Positions 41,733 to 49,947 are shown, numbered from the stretch's first letter. The stretch: DNA of 64,000 nt from Nonomuraea rubra (GCF_014207985.1 NZ_JACHMI010000001.1:12569001-12633000), one strand, 5' to 3'. Notes: generated from the sequence alone by a model not told the origin. Numbers and translations are program-made.

Positions 41733-43822
41733 TTGGCGCCGGCCAGGGCCGCCACCGGCGAGTCGGCCACGCCGAGCCTGCGGGCCGTCTCCAGCAGCTC
41801 ACCGAGCGGCCCCGACTGCGGGCCGCCGTCCTGGATGAGCCGCATGAGCAGGGCGGACACGGTCAGGTTCTTCAGGTCCTCGGTGCTGACGCCGCCGACC
41901 ACGCTCGCGAGGTCGGCCGCCAGGCTGGCCTGGCCGTTGACGTACGGCGAGACGATCGCCCCGGCGACCTGGGAGTGGTCCACGAAGCCGTCCACCACCT
42001 TGCCCGCGGTGATCGAGCCGACCACCTTGTCGAAGAACATCGTGTCGCCGCCGACGATGTCGATGTTGGCCTTGGCCAGCCCGGCCGCCAGCACGCTGGC
42101 CTGCGACTCGGCGACCTGGCGGCTGACGTCGATGTGCTTGAGCCTGATCTCCTTGTCGGCCTCCAGGCGCAGGCGGTACTCCTCGTGCGCCCTGCTGGCC
42201 TCGTCCAGCGCGGCCATCGCGGCCGCCTTCTGGGTCAGACCCTCGGCCTCGGCCTTGAGCTTCTCGCCCACGGCGGCGGCGCCGGCCAGGGCCATCGCCT
42301 GCTCGCCCTCGGCCTGCGCCTTGAGCCGGTCGCCCTCGACCAGCGCCATGGCCCTGGCCCCGTCGGCCTCGGCGGCCAGCTTCTCCTTCAGCACCAGCGC
42401 CTCGGCGCGGCCCACCTTCTCGATGGCCTCGGCGTCGCGCTCCTTGACCTGCACCTGCGCCAGGCCGGAGGCGGCGGACTCGGCCTGGACGCCCTCGGCC
42501 AGCCGCATCTTGGCCCTGGCCTCCAGCTCGGCGGCCTGCTGGCGCGCCTCGGCGAGCACCAGCTCCTCGCGGGCCTTGAACTTGGAGGCGGCCTCCGCAG
42601 CCTCGGCGGCCTTGATGTCCTTGACCAGGTTCTCCTGGGCCTCGGCCTCGGCGGCGATGATCACCTGCTGGCGGGTGCGCTCGGCCTCCTCGACCACGCG
42701 CAGCCGCTTGATCGACTCCTCCTGCTCGGCCACGGTCTTGTCGACCGCGATGCGCTCGCGGATGACCTCGGCGATCGACCGCTTCTCGGTCTCGACCTCC
42801 TTGTCCTTGGCGATGCGCGACAGCTCGGTCTCCCGCTCGCGGGCGATGACCTCCAGCAGCCGGTCCTTCTCGATGCGCTCGGACTCGATGGCGATCACGC
42901 GCTCGCGGTTCTTCTCGGCGACGGCGATCTCGCGGGCCCGGTTCTCGTTCTGGACGCCGAGCTGCTCGTCGGTCTTCATGTGCGCGGCCTGGGCACGCAG
43001 CCGCTCCTCGGCCTGGACGCGGGCGATCTCGGCCTCCTCGCGCGCCTTGACGGTCTCGATCTCGCGGCGCTGCTTGAGCTCGGCGTCGGCCTGGCGGCGC
43101 TCCAGCTCCAGGATGGCCTCGCGGGCGTCCACGTTCTGGCGGGTGATCTCCTTCTCCTCGTTGCGCTGGAACTCGTTCGTGCGCACGTGCTCGATCGCCG
43201 TCAGCTCGGTGATCTTGCGGATGCCCTGCGCGTCGAGGATGTTGCTCTTGTCGAGCTGGGCCAGCGCGGTCTGCTCCAGGTAGTCGATGGCGGCGTCCTC
43301 GAGGCTGTAGCCGTTGAGGTCGGTGCCGATCAGGCGGACGATCTCGTCACGGAACTCGTCGCGCTTGGTGTAGAGGTCGACGAAGTCGAGGTGCTTGCCG
43401 GCGGTCTTGAGCGCCTCGGAGAACTTCGCGTTGAACAGCTCCTGCAGCGTGGTCTCGTCGCTGGCGCGGGCGGTGCCGATGGCCTGGGCGACCTTGATGA
43501 CATCCTCGGCGGTCTTGTTCACGCGGACGAAAAACGTGATCTTGATGTCGGCCCTGATGTTGTCCCGGCAGATGAGCCCCTCGCGGCCGGTCCGCTCGAT
43601 CTCGATGGTCTTGACCGAGATGTCCATGATCTCGGCCTTGTGGACCACGGGCAGCACCACGGCGCCGGTGAACGTCACGTCGACCTTGTTCACCTTCGAC
43701 ACGATCAGTGCCTTGCCCTGCTCGACCTTGCGGAAAAGGCGGCCGATGACGATGACGAGACCGATCACGATGACCAGGATGACGGCCAGGAAAATTCCGA
43801 AGCCGGTGGAGATGACGTCCAT
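41729..43822 (-). CDS. Flotillin (SPFH/band-7) family protein, YqiK-like
   Basis: 697 residues from ATG 43822. One N-terminal membrane helix (about 5-28, GFGIFLAVILVIVIGLVIVIG) is followed by the SPFH domain (about 29-205: VEQGKALIVSKVNKVDVTFTGAVVLPVVHKAEIMDISVKTIEIER) and a very long Glu/Ala-rich coiled coil (about 210-560, repeated EEAEIARVQAEERLRAQ and ERERETELSRIAKDKE-type stretches), then a C-terminal region near 600-697. This is the flotillin architecture, used to scaffold membrane microdomains and oligomeric rings. It overlaps the OB-fold gene by one base (TGATG) and the AAA+ gene by four, so the three are translated together. E. coli YqiK is the nearest named relative by architecture. 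Confidence 0.93.
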   Translation of the reverse strand: MDVISTGFGIFLAVILVIVIGLVIVIGRLFRKVEQGKALIVSKVNKVDVTFTGAVVLPVVHKAEIMDISVKTIEIERTGREGLICRDNIRADIKITFFVRVNKTAEDVIKVAQAIGTARASDETTLQELFNAKFSEALKTAGKHLDFVDLYTKRDEFRDEIVRLIGTDLNGYSLEDAAIDYLEQTALAQLDKSNILDAQGIRKITELTAIEHVRTNEFQRNEEKEITRQNVDAREAILELERRQADAELKQRREIETVKAREEAEIARVQAEERLRAQAAHMKTDEQLGVQNENRAREIAVAEKNRERVIAIESERIEKDRLLEVIARERETELSRIAKDKEVETEKRSIAEVIRERIAVDKTVAEQEESIKRLRVVEEAERTRQQVIIAAEAEAQENLVKDIKAAEAAEAASKFKAREELVLAEARQQAAELEARAKMRLAEGVQAESAASGLAQVQVKERDAEAIEKVGRAEALVLKEKLAAEADGARAMALVEGDRLKAQAEGEQAMALAGAAAVGEKLKAEAEGLTQKAAAMAALDEASRAHEEYRLRLEADKEIRLKHIDVSRQVAESQASVLAAGLAKANIDIVGGDTMFFDKVVGSITAGKVVDGFVDHSQVAGAIVSPYVNGQASLAADLASVVGGVSTEDLKNLTVSALLMRLIQDGGPQSGPLGELLETARRLGVADSPVAALAGAK

Positions 43823-44373
43823 CAGTGCCCACTTTCGTACGGCATGACCCAGAAGAATTCGCCGTCTTTGTCGTATTCGAAGATGAGTGCGTTGTCGCCG
43901 CGTGCGAGGCGGTCCTGGCCGGTCGTGCGGACCTGCACGACCGCGGACGAGCCGTCGGCGGCGGTGACCTCGGCCTGGCCGAAGTCCGGGGTGGCCGTGC
44001 CGGTGCGGATCACGCACATCTGGCCGACGAAGTCGCCGCGCGAGCGCGTGTCCCCGTCGGGGAACAGCCTGCGTAGCGGCGTGAGCAGGCCGCGTACGGC
44101 CAGCCAGGCCAGGGCCACCGCGGCGAAGGGCACGGCGATGAGCGCGCCGGCCGGCGCGAGCACGCTGCCGATCAGGCAGAGCAGCCAGGCCAGCGCGATG
44201 AGCAGCGACAGCGTGACCCCCGCCGGGACTCCCCCGAGGCCCAGCCACGTGGCGTCGTCATCCGCCTCGAAGAGGCCGGTGATGACGGTCAGCCAATAGA
44301 CGGCGACCACCACGAGAAGGAAGCTGAAAATGACAGTCGGAAAGCTCAGTGCGATGGTGAAGAAGTCGGTCAT
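43822..44373 (-). CDS. OB-fold membrane protein (YqiJ/NfeD-like)
   Basis: 183 residues. Two to four hydrophobic segments in the first 115 residues (FFTIALSFPTVIFSFLLVVVAVYWLTVIT at about 4-32, VTLSLLIALAWLLCLIGSVLAPAGALIAVPFAAVALAWLAV at about 54-94). The C-terminal about 65 residues form an OB-fold-type domain: RGDFVGQMCVIRTGTATPDFGQAEVTAADGSSAVVQVRTTGQDRLARGDNALIFEYDKDGEFFWV, as in YqiJ/NfeD partners of flotillins. NfeD-type proteins are usual operon partners of flotillins. ATG follows GAGGCGGG. It is the first gene of the three-gene operon. Its own upstream region (44374-44506) is shared with a divergent SoxR-box promoter. Confidence 0.87.
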   Translation of the reverse strand: MTDFFTIALSFPTVIFSFLLVVVAVYWLTVITGLFEADDDATWLGLGGVPAGVTLSLLIALAWLLCLIGSVLAPAGALIAVPFAAVALAWLAVRGLLTPLRRLFPDGDTRSRGDFVGQMCVIRTGTATPDFGQAEVTAADGSSAVVQVRTTGQDRLARGDNALIFEYDKDGEFFWVMPYESGH

Positions 44374-44468
44374 CCCGCCTCGGTACTACAAGTCCCCCTG
44401 TGTGTCCTGTCGGACTATATACAGATAAAGCCCTGCTAAAGAAGAAAGTTCCCGAAACGGTAGGTGTC

Positions 44469-44499
44469 TTGACCTCAAGTGTGGTTGAGGTAGCAGGCT
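44469..44499 (+). promoter_or_regulatory. SoxR-type (MerR-family) promoter and box
   Basis: ACCTCAA-N6-TTGAGGT (44472-44491) is a perfect 7-bp dyad that matches the CCTCAA/TTGAGG half-sites of SoxR boxes. It lies between a -35 TTGACC (44469-44474) and a -10-like CAGGCT (44494-44499) with the long 19-base spacer typical of MerR-family promoters. The predicted transcription start falls at the ATG (44507), implying a leaderless message. The soxR gene itself is not in the window. Confidence 0.75.
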
Positions 44500-44506
44500 G
44501 GCCGGC

Positions 44507-45430
44507 ATGAGCGAAGTGATGAGAGCGGCGGCGTTCGCCGAACCCGGCGGCCCCGAAGTGCTGAAGGTGATGGAGCTGCCCGCGCCCCAGGCGGGCCCCG
44601 GGCAGGTGCGGGTACGCGTGCGCGCGGCCGGGGTGCAGCCGTTCGACGCCGCCGTACGGGCCGGGTGGCTGCCGCCGTACCTGGGCGAGGTGGCGTACCC
44701 GCGCATCCCGGGCAACGAGTTCGCGGGCGTGGTGGACCAGGTGGGGGAGGACGTGACCGGGGTGGCCGTCGGGGCGGAGGTGCTCGGGTTCACGGCGCTG
44801 TCCGGCTACGCCGAGTACGTCGTGGTGCCCGCCGCCAACGTGACGGCCAAGCCCGCGGGCCTGCCGTGGGAGGTGGCCGGCGGGCTGACCGCGGGCGTGC
44901 AGACGGCCGAGCTGGCCATCGACGGGCTGGGCCTGGCCGAGGGCGAGACGCTGCTCGTGCACGGCGCGGCCGGCTCGGTGGGCACGGCCGCCGTGCAGAT
45001 CGCCAGGAGGCGCGGGGCCACCGTGATCGGCACCGCCCGCGAGGTGAACCACGACTACCTGCGCGCGCTGGGCGCCATCCCCGTCGTCTACGGCGAGGGC
45101 CTGGCCGACCGGGTGCGCGCCCTCGCACCCGGCGGCGTGGACGCGGCCCTGGACGGGGCGGGCGGGCACGCGCTGGAGGTCTCGATGGAGCTGGTACCCG
45201 ACCGCGCCCGCATCGTCACGCTGGTCGAGCACGGCAGGGCCGCGGAACTCGGTGTCCGCCTGGTCCAGGGCGACCGCTCGGCCGAGCGGCTCGGGCGTTA
45301 CGCGGCCCTGTACGCCGAGGGCGCCTTCACGTTCCCGGTGCGCAGGACGTACCGGCTGGAGGAGGCCGCGGACGCGCACCGGGAGATCGAGACCGGCCAC
45401 GGCCAGGGCAAGATCGTCATCACCATCTAG
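44507..45430 (+). CDS. NADPH quinone oxidoreductase (zinc-free MDR), probable SoxR target
   Basis: 307 residues. MDR fold with NEFAGVVDQVGEDVTGVAVGAEVLGF, the nucleotide-binding GETLLVHGAAGSVGTAAVQIARRRGATVIGTA (G-A-A-G-S-V-G), and no zinc ligands, as in the QOR family. The promoter carries a SoxR-type box directly upstream. In Streptomyces coelicolor, SoxR activates quinone-oxidoreductase-type genes (for example SCO4266) in response to redox-active natural products, so this gene fits that regulon. It probably detoxifies quinones or related compounds. Its last 11 bases overlap the convergent kinase gene. Confidence 0.9.
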   Translation: MSEVMRAAAFAEPGGPEVLKVMELPAPQAGPGQVRVRVRAAGVQPFDAAVRAGWLPPYLGEVAYPRIPGNEFAGVVDQVGEDVTGVAVGAEVLGFTALSGYAEYVVVPAANVTAKPAGLPWEVAGGLTAGVQTAELAIDGLGLAEGETLLVHGAAGSVGTAAVQIARRRGATVIGTAREVNHDYLRALGAIPVVYGEGLADRVRALAPGGVDAALDGAGGHALEVSMELVPDRARIVTLVEHGRAAELGVRLVQGDRSAERLGRYAALYAEGAFTFPVRRTYRLEEAADAHREIETGHGQGKIVITI

Positions 45431-46334
45431 CGCGTACGGCCTCCGCGATCCGGATCAGGACCTCGGAGAGCAGGCGGTCGCCGCCGGCCACGTCCCACAG
45501 GCAGTTCTGCAGGACCCGGCCGAGCGTCCAGCCGGCCGCGCGCCGCGGGTCGAGGCCGAGGGCGTCCACCATGAAGTCGAAGCGCCGCAGCACCGCGCGC
45601 GGCACGTCGCCGCTCGCGATCATCTCGTCCCACCGGTTCCACAGCGCGGGCAGCAGCTCGAACCCCGGGTCGCCCGCCAGCGGCTTGGGGTCGATGGCCA
45701 GCCACGGCTCGCGCTCGCCCGCCAGCACGTTGTCGTAGTGCAGGTCCCAGTGCAGCAGGCGGTCGCCGGGCTCGGAGACCAGCTCGGCGACCGCCCCCGC
45801 GCACCAGCGCAGCCAGTAGCGGTCGCGCTCGGTGTAGACCTTGGCGACGGCGTCGTCCACGCCGTCCAGCATGTCCCGCGCCAGGTCGCCGAGCAGGCGC
45901 AGGCCCTCGGGGGCCGGGTGGGCCGACAGGCGGCGCAGCAGGCCGGTCAGCACTTCCAGGGACTCCAGGACGTCGGGCACGCCGGACAGGGACCGGCCGG
46001 GGGCCAGCCGTTCGAGCAGCATGGTGCCGGTGTCCGGGTCGGCGTCGAGCAGCAGCACCGAGCCGTCGCCCGCCCAGGTGCGCAGGGCCTTGGCCTCGTC
46101 CGCGGTCTCGCTGGTCACGGGCTGCAGCTTGAGCGCGGCTGGGGTGCCGTCGGCGCGGAGCACGGGCAGCACCAGCGCGACGATCCCGTGGCTCGGCTCG
46201 CCGTCCAGCCGCAGGTTCCACTCGTCGAGAAAGCGTTCGGCCAGGGCGGGCAGCCCGGCGTTCCAGGCCCGCCCGGCGTCCCGCTCGTACCTCAGGTGTG
46301 ACTCGGTCAGGGCCTCGGGCACCTTGATCCTCAT
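45420..46334 (-). CDS. APH(6)/hydroxyurea-type phosphotransferase
   Basis: 304 residues. Kinase-like fold with the Brenner motif LLHWDLHYDNVLAG (catalytic Asp and Asn) followed by WLAIDPKPLAGDPGFELLPAL (the metal-binding Asp). The central ALKLQPVTSETADEAKALRTWAGDGSVLLLDADPDTGTMLLERLAPG (residues about 68-115) carries the ATP-binding Lys. The pattern fits the aminoglycoside/hydroxyurea antibiotic-resistance kinase family (APH(6)-type, StrA/StrB-like). Actual substrate is unknown; many chromosomal members have no known drug target. Convergent with the SoxR-regulated oxidoreductase gene, overlapping by 11 bases. Confidence 0.87.
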   Translation of the reverse strand: MRIKVPEALTESHLRYERDAGRAWNAGLPALAERFLDEWNLRLDGEPSHGIVALVLPVLRADGTPAALKLQPVTSETADEAKALRTWAGDGSVLLLDADPDTGTMLLERLAPGRSLSGVPDVLESLEVLTGLLRRLSAHPAPEGLRLLGDLARDMLDGVDDAVAKVYTERDRYWLRWCAGAVAELVSEPGDRLLHWDLHYDNVLAGEREPWLAIDPKPLAGDPGFELLPALWNRWDEMIASGDVPRAVLRRFDFMVDALGLDPRRAAGWTLGRVLQNCLWDVAGGDRLLSEVLIRIAEAVRARW

Positions 46335-46444
46335 GACCCCAGTCTGCCAAGGGCGGCAGGTCTAGGGCTTCCCCCTATGCGAACCCTGGGGCGCGGAGAG
46401 AAGGGCCGTGCCTACGCTGACGGCCCGATGCAGGGAGGCCGGCC

Positions 46445-47290
46445 ATGGCGGCGACGATCGTGTTCATCCACGGGCGGGGTCAGGAAGGCAAGGACCCGGA
46501 GGCCCTGCGGAGCGAATGGTGCACCGCGCTGGCCGCGGGGCTGGGCGTGCCCAGGCTGGCCATGCCCTGCGTGCTGCCGTACTACGGCAACGTTTTGCAC
46601 CGGGTCACCGCCCACGCGGCCAAGGAGTCGGAGCTCGTGGAGCTGCCCGCCGACGGCGGCGAGGAGATGCCGTTCCACCCCTTCCTGCCCGAGGACGTCG
46701 GCGAGCTGGAGCGGCTGCTGCTCGCCGACCTGGCCGCGACCACCGGCGGCGTGCAGCCGGAGCTGGCCGGCATCTCCGACCTGCTGTCCTGGACGCTGGC
46801 CCGGCGCCTGCTCACCTGGGTCTCCAAGAACACCAGCGTGGACAAGGAGATCATCAAGGTCTTCCTCCAGGACGTCGCCGTCTACCTCAGCCACGGTCGC
46901 AAGCCGGTGCTGGACGAGGTGCGCCGCCTGCTCCCGGCCTCCGGCGACCTCGTGCTCGTCTCGCACAGCCTGGGGACGGTGGTGGCCAGGGACCTGCTCG
47001 TGGACGAGACCGTCCGCCGGCGGGTGGTGTTCTGGGTGACGGCCGGCTCGCCGCTCGGGCTGCCCACGATCCAGCGCAACCTGCTGGCCAAGGGCACCCG
47101 GCATCCGGGCGTGCGGTGGCTGACCACGTACGACGTGAACGACATCGTGGCGCTCGGCCACCCGCTGGAGAGCGGGTGGGGGACGCCGCTGAGCCAGATC
47201 GAGGTCGAGAACCGCGACACCCCGCACGCCATCGACCGCTACCTGCGCCACCGCACCGTCGCAGGGCCCATCGGGAACGCCTGCGCCTGA
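46445..47290 (+). CDS. Alpha/beta-hydrolase-like protein
   Basis: 281 residues. ATIVFIHGRGQEGKDPE is the first strand with an oxyanion-type H-G; LVLVSHSLGTVVARDLL carries the nucleophile elbow (G/S-H-S-L-G), Ser near residue 178. VNDIVALGHPLESGW and NRDTPHAIDRYLRH supply candidate acid and His residues near the C-terminus. A long helical lid (about 75-160) separates the first motif from the elbow. No signal peptide. A lipase/esterase-type role is likely but substrate is unknown. ATG 46445 follows ggGAGGccggcc. Confidence 0.82.
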   Translation: MAATIVFIHGRGQEGKDPEALRSEWCTALAAGLGVPRLAMPCVLPYYGNVLHRVTAHAAKESELVELPADGGEEMPFHPFLPEDVGELERLLLADLAATTGGVQPELAGISDLLSWTLARRLLTWVSKNTSVDKEIIKVFLQDVAVYLSHGRKPVLDEVRRLLPASGDLVLVSHSLGTVVARDLLVDETVRRRVVFWVTAGSPLGLPTIQRNLLAKGTRHPGVRWLTTYDVNDIVALGHPLESGWGTPLSQIEVENRDTPHAIDRYLRHRTVAGPIGNACA

Positions 47291-47305
47291 CCTCGCCGGT
47301 AGTGG

Positions 47306-48184
47306 CTAGTAGTGCCAGGGGAACGGCGACCAGTCGGGCTCGCGCTTCTCCAGGAACGAGTCGCGCCCCTCCGCGGCCTCCTCCGTCATGTACGCCAGCC
47401 GCGTGGCCTCACCGGCGAACACCTGCTGCCCCACCAGCCCGTCGTCGACGGCGTTGAAGGCGAACTTGAGCATCCGCTGCGCGGTCGGCGACTTGCCGTT
47501 GACCTTGCGGGCCCACTCCAGCGCCGTGCTCTCCAGCTCCTCGTGCGGCACCACGGCGTTGACCATGCCCATCCGGTGCGCGTCGGCCGCCGTGTAGGTG
47601 TCGCCGAGGAAGAAGATCTCGCGGGCGAACTTCTGCCCGACCTGCCGCGCCAGGTACGCCGACCCGAACCCGCCGTCGAAGCTGGCCACGTCGGCGTCGG
47701 TCTGCTTGAACCGGGCGTGCTCGGCGCTGGCGATCGTCAGGTCGGCCACGACGTGCAGGCTGTGCCCGCCGCCGGCGGCCCAGCCCGGGACCACGCAGAT
47801 CACCACCTTGGGCATGAACCGGATGAGCCGCTGCACCTCCAGGATGTGCAGCCGCCCGGTGGCGGGCGTGCCGTCGGCGTACTGGTAGCCGTCCTTGCCC
47901 CTGATGCGCTGGTCGCCGCCGGAGCAGAACGCCCAGCCGCCGTCCTTGGGCGACGGCCCGTTGCCGGTCAGCAGCACGCAGCCGACGTCGGTGGTCTGCC
48001 GGGCGTGGTCGAGCGCGCGGTAGAGCTCGTCCACCGTCTGCGGGCGGAAGGCGTTGCGGACCTCCGGGCGGTTGAAGGCGACGCGTACGGTGCCCTGGTC
48101 CACCGCCCGGTGGTAGGTGATGTCGGTGAAGTCGAATCCCTCGACCGGCTGCCACGCCTTGGGATCGAACAGCTCGGAGACCAT
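47306..48184 (-). CDS. menB: 1,4-dihydroxy-2-naphthoyl-CoA synthase
   Basis: 292 residues. A crotonase-fold protein with MenB marks: VRVAFNRPEVRNAFRPQTVDELYRALDHAR, GWAFCSGGDQRIRGKDGYQYADG (the Gly-Gly-Asp loop and the tyrosine-containing segment), VVICVVPGWAAGGGHSLHVVADLTIASAEHARFKQTDADVASFDGGFGS with oxyanion-hole Gly, and GMVNAVVPHEEL. The enzyme closes the naphthoquinone ring in menaquinone synthesis. Other men genes are not adjacent in the window, so the pathway genes are scattered. Convergent with the alpha/beta-hydrolase gene. Confidence 0.95.
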   Translation of the reverse strand: MVSELFDPKAWQPVEGFDFTDITYHRAVDQGTVRVAFNRPEVRNAFRPQTVDELYRALDHARQTTDVGCVLLTGNGPSPKDGGWAFCSGGDQRIRGKDGYQYADGTPATGRLHILEVQRLIRFMPKVVICVVPGWAAGGGHSLHVVADLTIASAEHARFKQTDADVASFDGGFGSAYLARQVGQKFAREIFFLGDTYTAADAHRMGMVNAVVPHEELESTALEWARKVNGKSPTAQRMLKFAFNAVDDGLVGQQVFAGEATRLAYMTEEAAEGRDSFLEKREPDWSPFPWHY

Positions 48185-48194
48185 GGCCGAGAGC

Positions 48195-48707
48195 CTAGTG
48201 GATGCGCCCTCCGGCCCATTCGGCCCACTCCTTCTGGCTCTTGGCCAGGCGCAGGCCGTACTCCAGGGCCAGGCGGCCGTACACGGAGAGGTTGTCGGTT
48301 CCGCTCTCGACGAACTCGCGGATGCTCTCGATGTGCTCCAGGTCCTTGGCCGCCTCCTCGGCCCGCCGGCGCAGGTAGTCGCGGGCCTGCTCGGGCGAGA
48401 CCTGGGCGAGGAAGAAGACCCGCAGCAGCATGTCGCTGCGCACGACCTGGGTCGGCTCCACCTCGGTGACCCAGCGCCGCAGCTCGGCCAGGCCCTCCTC
48501 GGTGATCGCGTACTCCTTGCGGCCCCGCGGGCCCTCCGAGACCACGTCCACGAGCCCCGCGCCGGCCAGCTTGCCGAGCTCGGAGTAGAGCTGGCTCTGC
48601 GTGGCCGGCCAGACGTTGGCGAGCGAGACGTCGAACGTCTTCAGCAGGTCGTATCCGCTCGCGGGCCCCTCGGAGAGCAGTCCCAGCACGGCGTGTCGAA
48701 GGCTCAT
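48195..48707 (-). CDS. PadR-family transcriptional regulator
   Basis: 170 residues from ATG 48707. LRHAVLGLLSEGPASGYDLLKTFDVSLANVWPATQSQLYSELGKLAGAGLVDVVSEG-RGRKEYAITEEGLAELRRWV is the PadR winged helix. The C-terminal half (about 95-165) is the typical dimerisation coiled coil of PadR-s2/VirR-type proteins. It is divergent from a membrane-protein gene, and a perfect dyad (48715-48732) lies just upstream of its own start, so autorepression and control of the neighbour are likely. Confidence 0.9.
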   Translation of the reverse strand: MSLRHAVLGLLSEGPASGYDLLKTFDVSLANVWPATQSQLYSELGKLAGAGLVDVVSEGPRGRKEYAITEEGLAELRRWVTEVEPTQVVRSDMLLRVFFLAQVSPEQARDYLRRRAEEAAKDLEHIESIREFVESGTDNLSVYGRLALEYGLRLAKSQKEWAEWAGGRIH

Positions 48708-48714
48708 GTTCCTA

Positions 48715-48732
48715 TGTTGACATATCTCAACA
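48715..48732. promoter_or_regulatory. Candidate PadR operator
   Basis: TGTTGA-N6-TCAACA (48715-48732) is a perfect inverted repeat immediately upstream of the PadR start (48707) and 48 bases before the divergent gene at 48781. It resembles the A/T-rich dyads bound by PadR proteins. Confidence 0.6.
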
Positions 48733-48780
48733 GGAGGTTCTAGTTTCGACATGTCACTATAGGAATATCGAAGGAACTCC

Positions 48781-49341
48781 ATGCGCGGCCTGCTCGGTTT
48801 TCTGCCCTGGATCGTCTACGCGTTCGTCGCCACCGGCGACGAGTGGCGCTGGGGTGCCATCACCGGTCTCGCCATCGCCGCCGTGCTCGTGACCGTGGAC
48901 CGCAGGGCGGGCAGAGGCTGGGACGAGATCGTGATCGAGACGAGTGCCGCGGTCTTCTTCGCCTGCCTCACGGTGTTCTCGCTGGTGGCGCCGGACTCGC
49001 CGCTCACGCCGTACGGGCCGGCGCTGGTCAACGCGTGGCTGGCCGGCACGGCCTGGGGCTCGCTGGCCATCCGCAGGCCGTTCACGCTCGGCATCGCGCG
49101 CACGATGGCGCCCAGGGAGGTCTGGGAGGCCCCGGGGTTCTACCGCGTCAACGCGGTCATCACCGCGGTCTGGGCAGCGGCCTTCACCGTCGCGGCGGTC
49201 TCCCTGGCGCTCGTGCTCTCCGCCGCGCCCCACGCGACCACGCTGGTCATCGTCATCAAGGCGCTCTCGTTCGCCCTGCCCGCCGTGTTCACCGCCTGGT
49301 ATCCGAAGCGGGTGCGGCGAGCCCTCGCCGGCGAGCGCTGA
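48781..49341 (+). CDS. Multi-pass membrane protein of unknown function, probable PadR target
   Basis: 186 residues with five or so hydrophobic segments: about 2-17 (LLGFLPWIVYAFVA), 25-41, 57-72 (AAVFFACLTVFSLVA), 116-140 (VITAVWAAAFTVAAVSLALVLSA) and 146-165. A loop contains APREVWEAPGFYRVNAV. No transporter motif is recognised. ATG 48781 follows AAGGA with five-base spacing. It is divergent from the PadR gene and convergent with ArsR. PadR regulators often control membrane or efflux proteins, which suggests a stress or detoxification role. Confidence 0.75.
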   Translation: MRGLLGFLPWIVYAFVATGDEWRWGAITGLAIAAVLVTVDRRAGRGWDEIVIETSAAVFFACLTVFSLVAPDSPLTPYGPALVNAWLAGTAWGSLAIRRPFTLGIARTMAPREVWEAPGFYRVNAVITAVWAAAFTVAAVSLALVLSAAPHATTLVIVIKALSFALPAVFTAWYPKRVRRALAGER

Positions 49342-49357
49342 CTTTCGAACGTGTGAA

Positions 49358-49690
49358 TTATGTCACCTCGGCGCGCAGCTCGGCGAGCAGCTCCCCCTGA
49401 TCGGCCAGCATGTCGGTGAGGATGCGCCGGGCGGCGCCCAGCAAATCGGCCAGCTCGGGCGTGGCGAGGGTGTAGACCACGGTGCTGCCCTCGCGGATCG
49501 CACTCACGATCCCCGCCCTGCGCAGGACGGCGAGCTGCTGGGAGAGGCTCGAGGCCTCGATGTCGATCTGGGCCAGTAGGTCCCTGACGGGCAGCGGCCC
49601 TTCCTGGAGTAGCTCCAACACTCGGATGCGAGCGGGGTGGCCGAGCGTTCGGAAGAAGTCGGCCTTGGCCTGGTAGACCTCCACGTGCAT
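49358..49690 (-). CDS. ArsR-family winged-helix regulator
   Basis: 110 residues: DFFRTLGHPARIRVLELLQEGPLPVRDLLAQIDIEASSLSQQLAVLRRAGIVSAIREGSTVVYTLATPELADLL. This is the ArsR fold with the usual wing. There are no Cys residues, so it does not sense metal through the alpha-3 Cys pair. The start at ATG 49690 has no ribosome site, suggesting a leaderless message. It ends just after the membrane-protein gene; the target is unknown. Confidence 0.88.
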   Translation of the reverse strand: MHVEVYQAKADFFRTLGHPARIRVLELLQEGPLPVRDLLAQIDIEASSLSQQLAVLRRAGIVSAIREGSTVVYTLATPELADLLGAARRILTDMLADQGELLAELRAEVT

Positions 49691-49776
49691 ATTGCCAGAC
49701 TAATCCAGTGCAGTTGCATAATTCTTCAAGTCGCTATGTTGTTGGATAGCATGACAGCGGGGACTAGGGAGTAGCC

Positions 49777-49947
49777 ATGGGCCGAGGAAGAGCCAAGGCG
49801 AAGCAGACGAAGGTCGCTCGCCAGCTGAAGTACACCAACCACAACATCGACTACGACCGGCTGCGCGAGGAGCTGGGCGCAGACGAGCGACGCGAGGAGA
49901 TGTACCCGCCTACGCCGTCCGAGCAGGAGTCCGAGCGCGGGCGATGA
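49777..49947 (+). CDS. DUF3073 family small protein
   Basis: 56 residues: a basic start (MGRGRAKAKQTKVARQLKY) followed by TNHNIDYDRLREELG and an acidic tail. This is the actinobacterial DUF3073 pattern, a small highly conserved protein of unknown role that may bind nucleic acid. ATG 49777 has AGGGAG five bases upstream. Its last 38 bases overlap the 3' end of the convergent P450 gene. Confidence 0.88.
   Translation: MGRGRAKAKQTKVARQLKYTNHNIDYDRLREELGADERREEMYPPTPSEQESERGR

Noticed and set aside
38883..43283. A 1466-codon plus-strand open frame opposite the flotillin/AAA+ operon
   Set aside because: Shadow frame: composition is biased and it mirrors the heptad repeats of the flotillin coiled coil. 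No start signal supports it.
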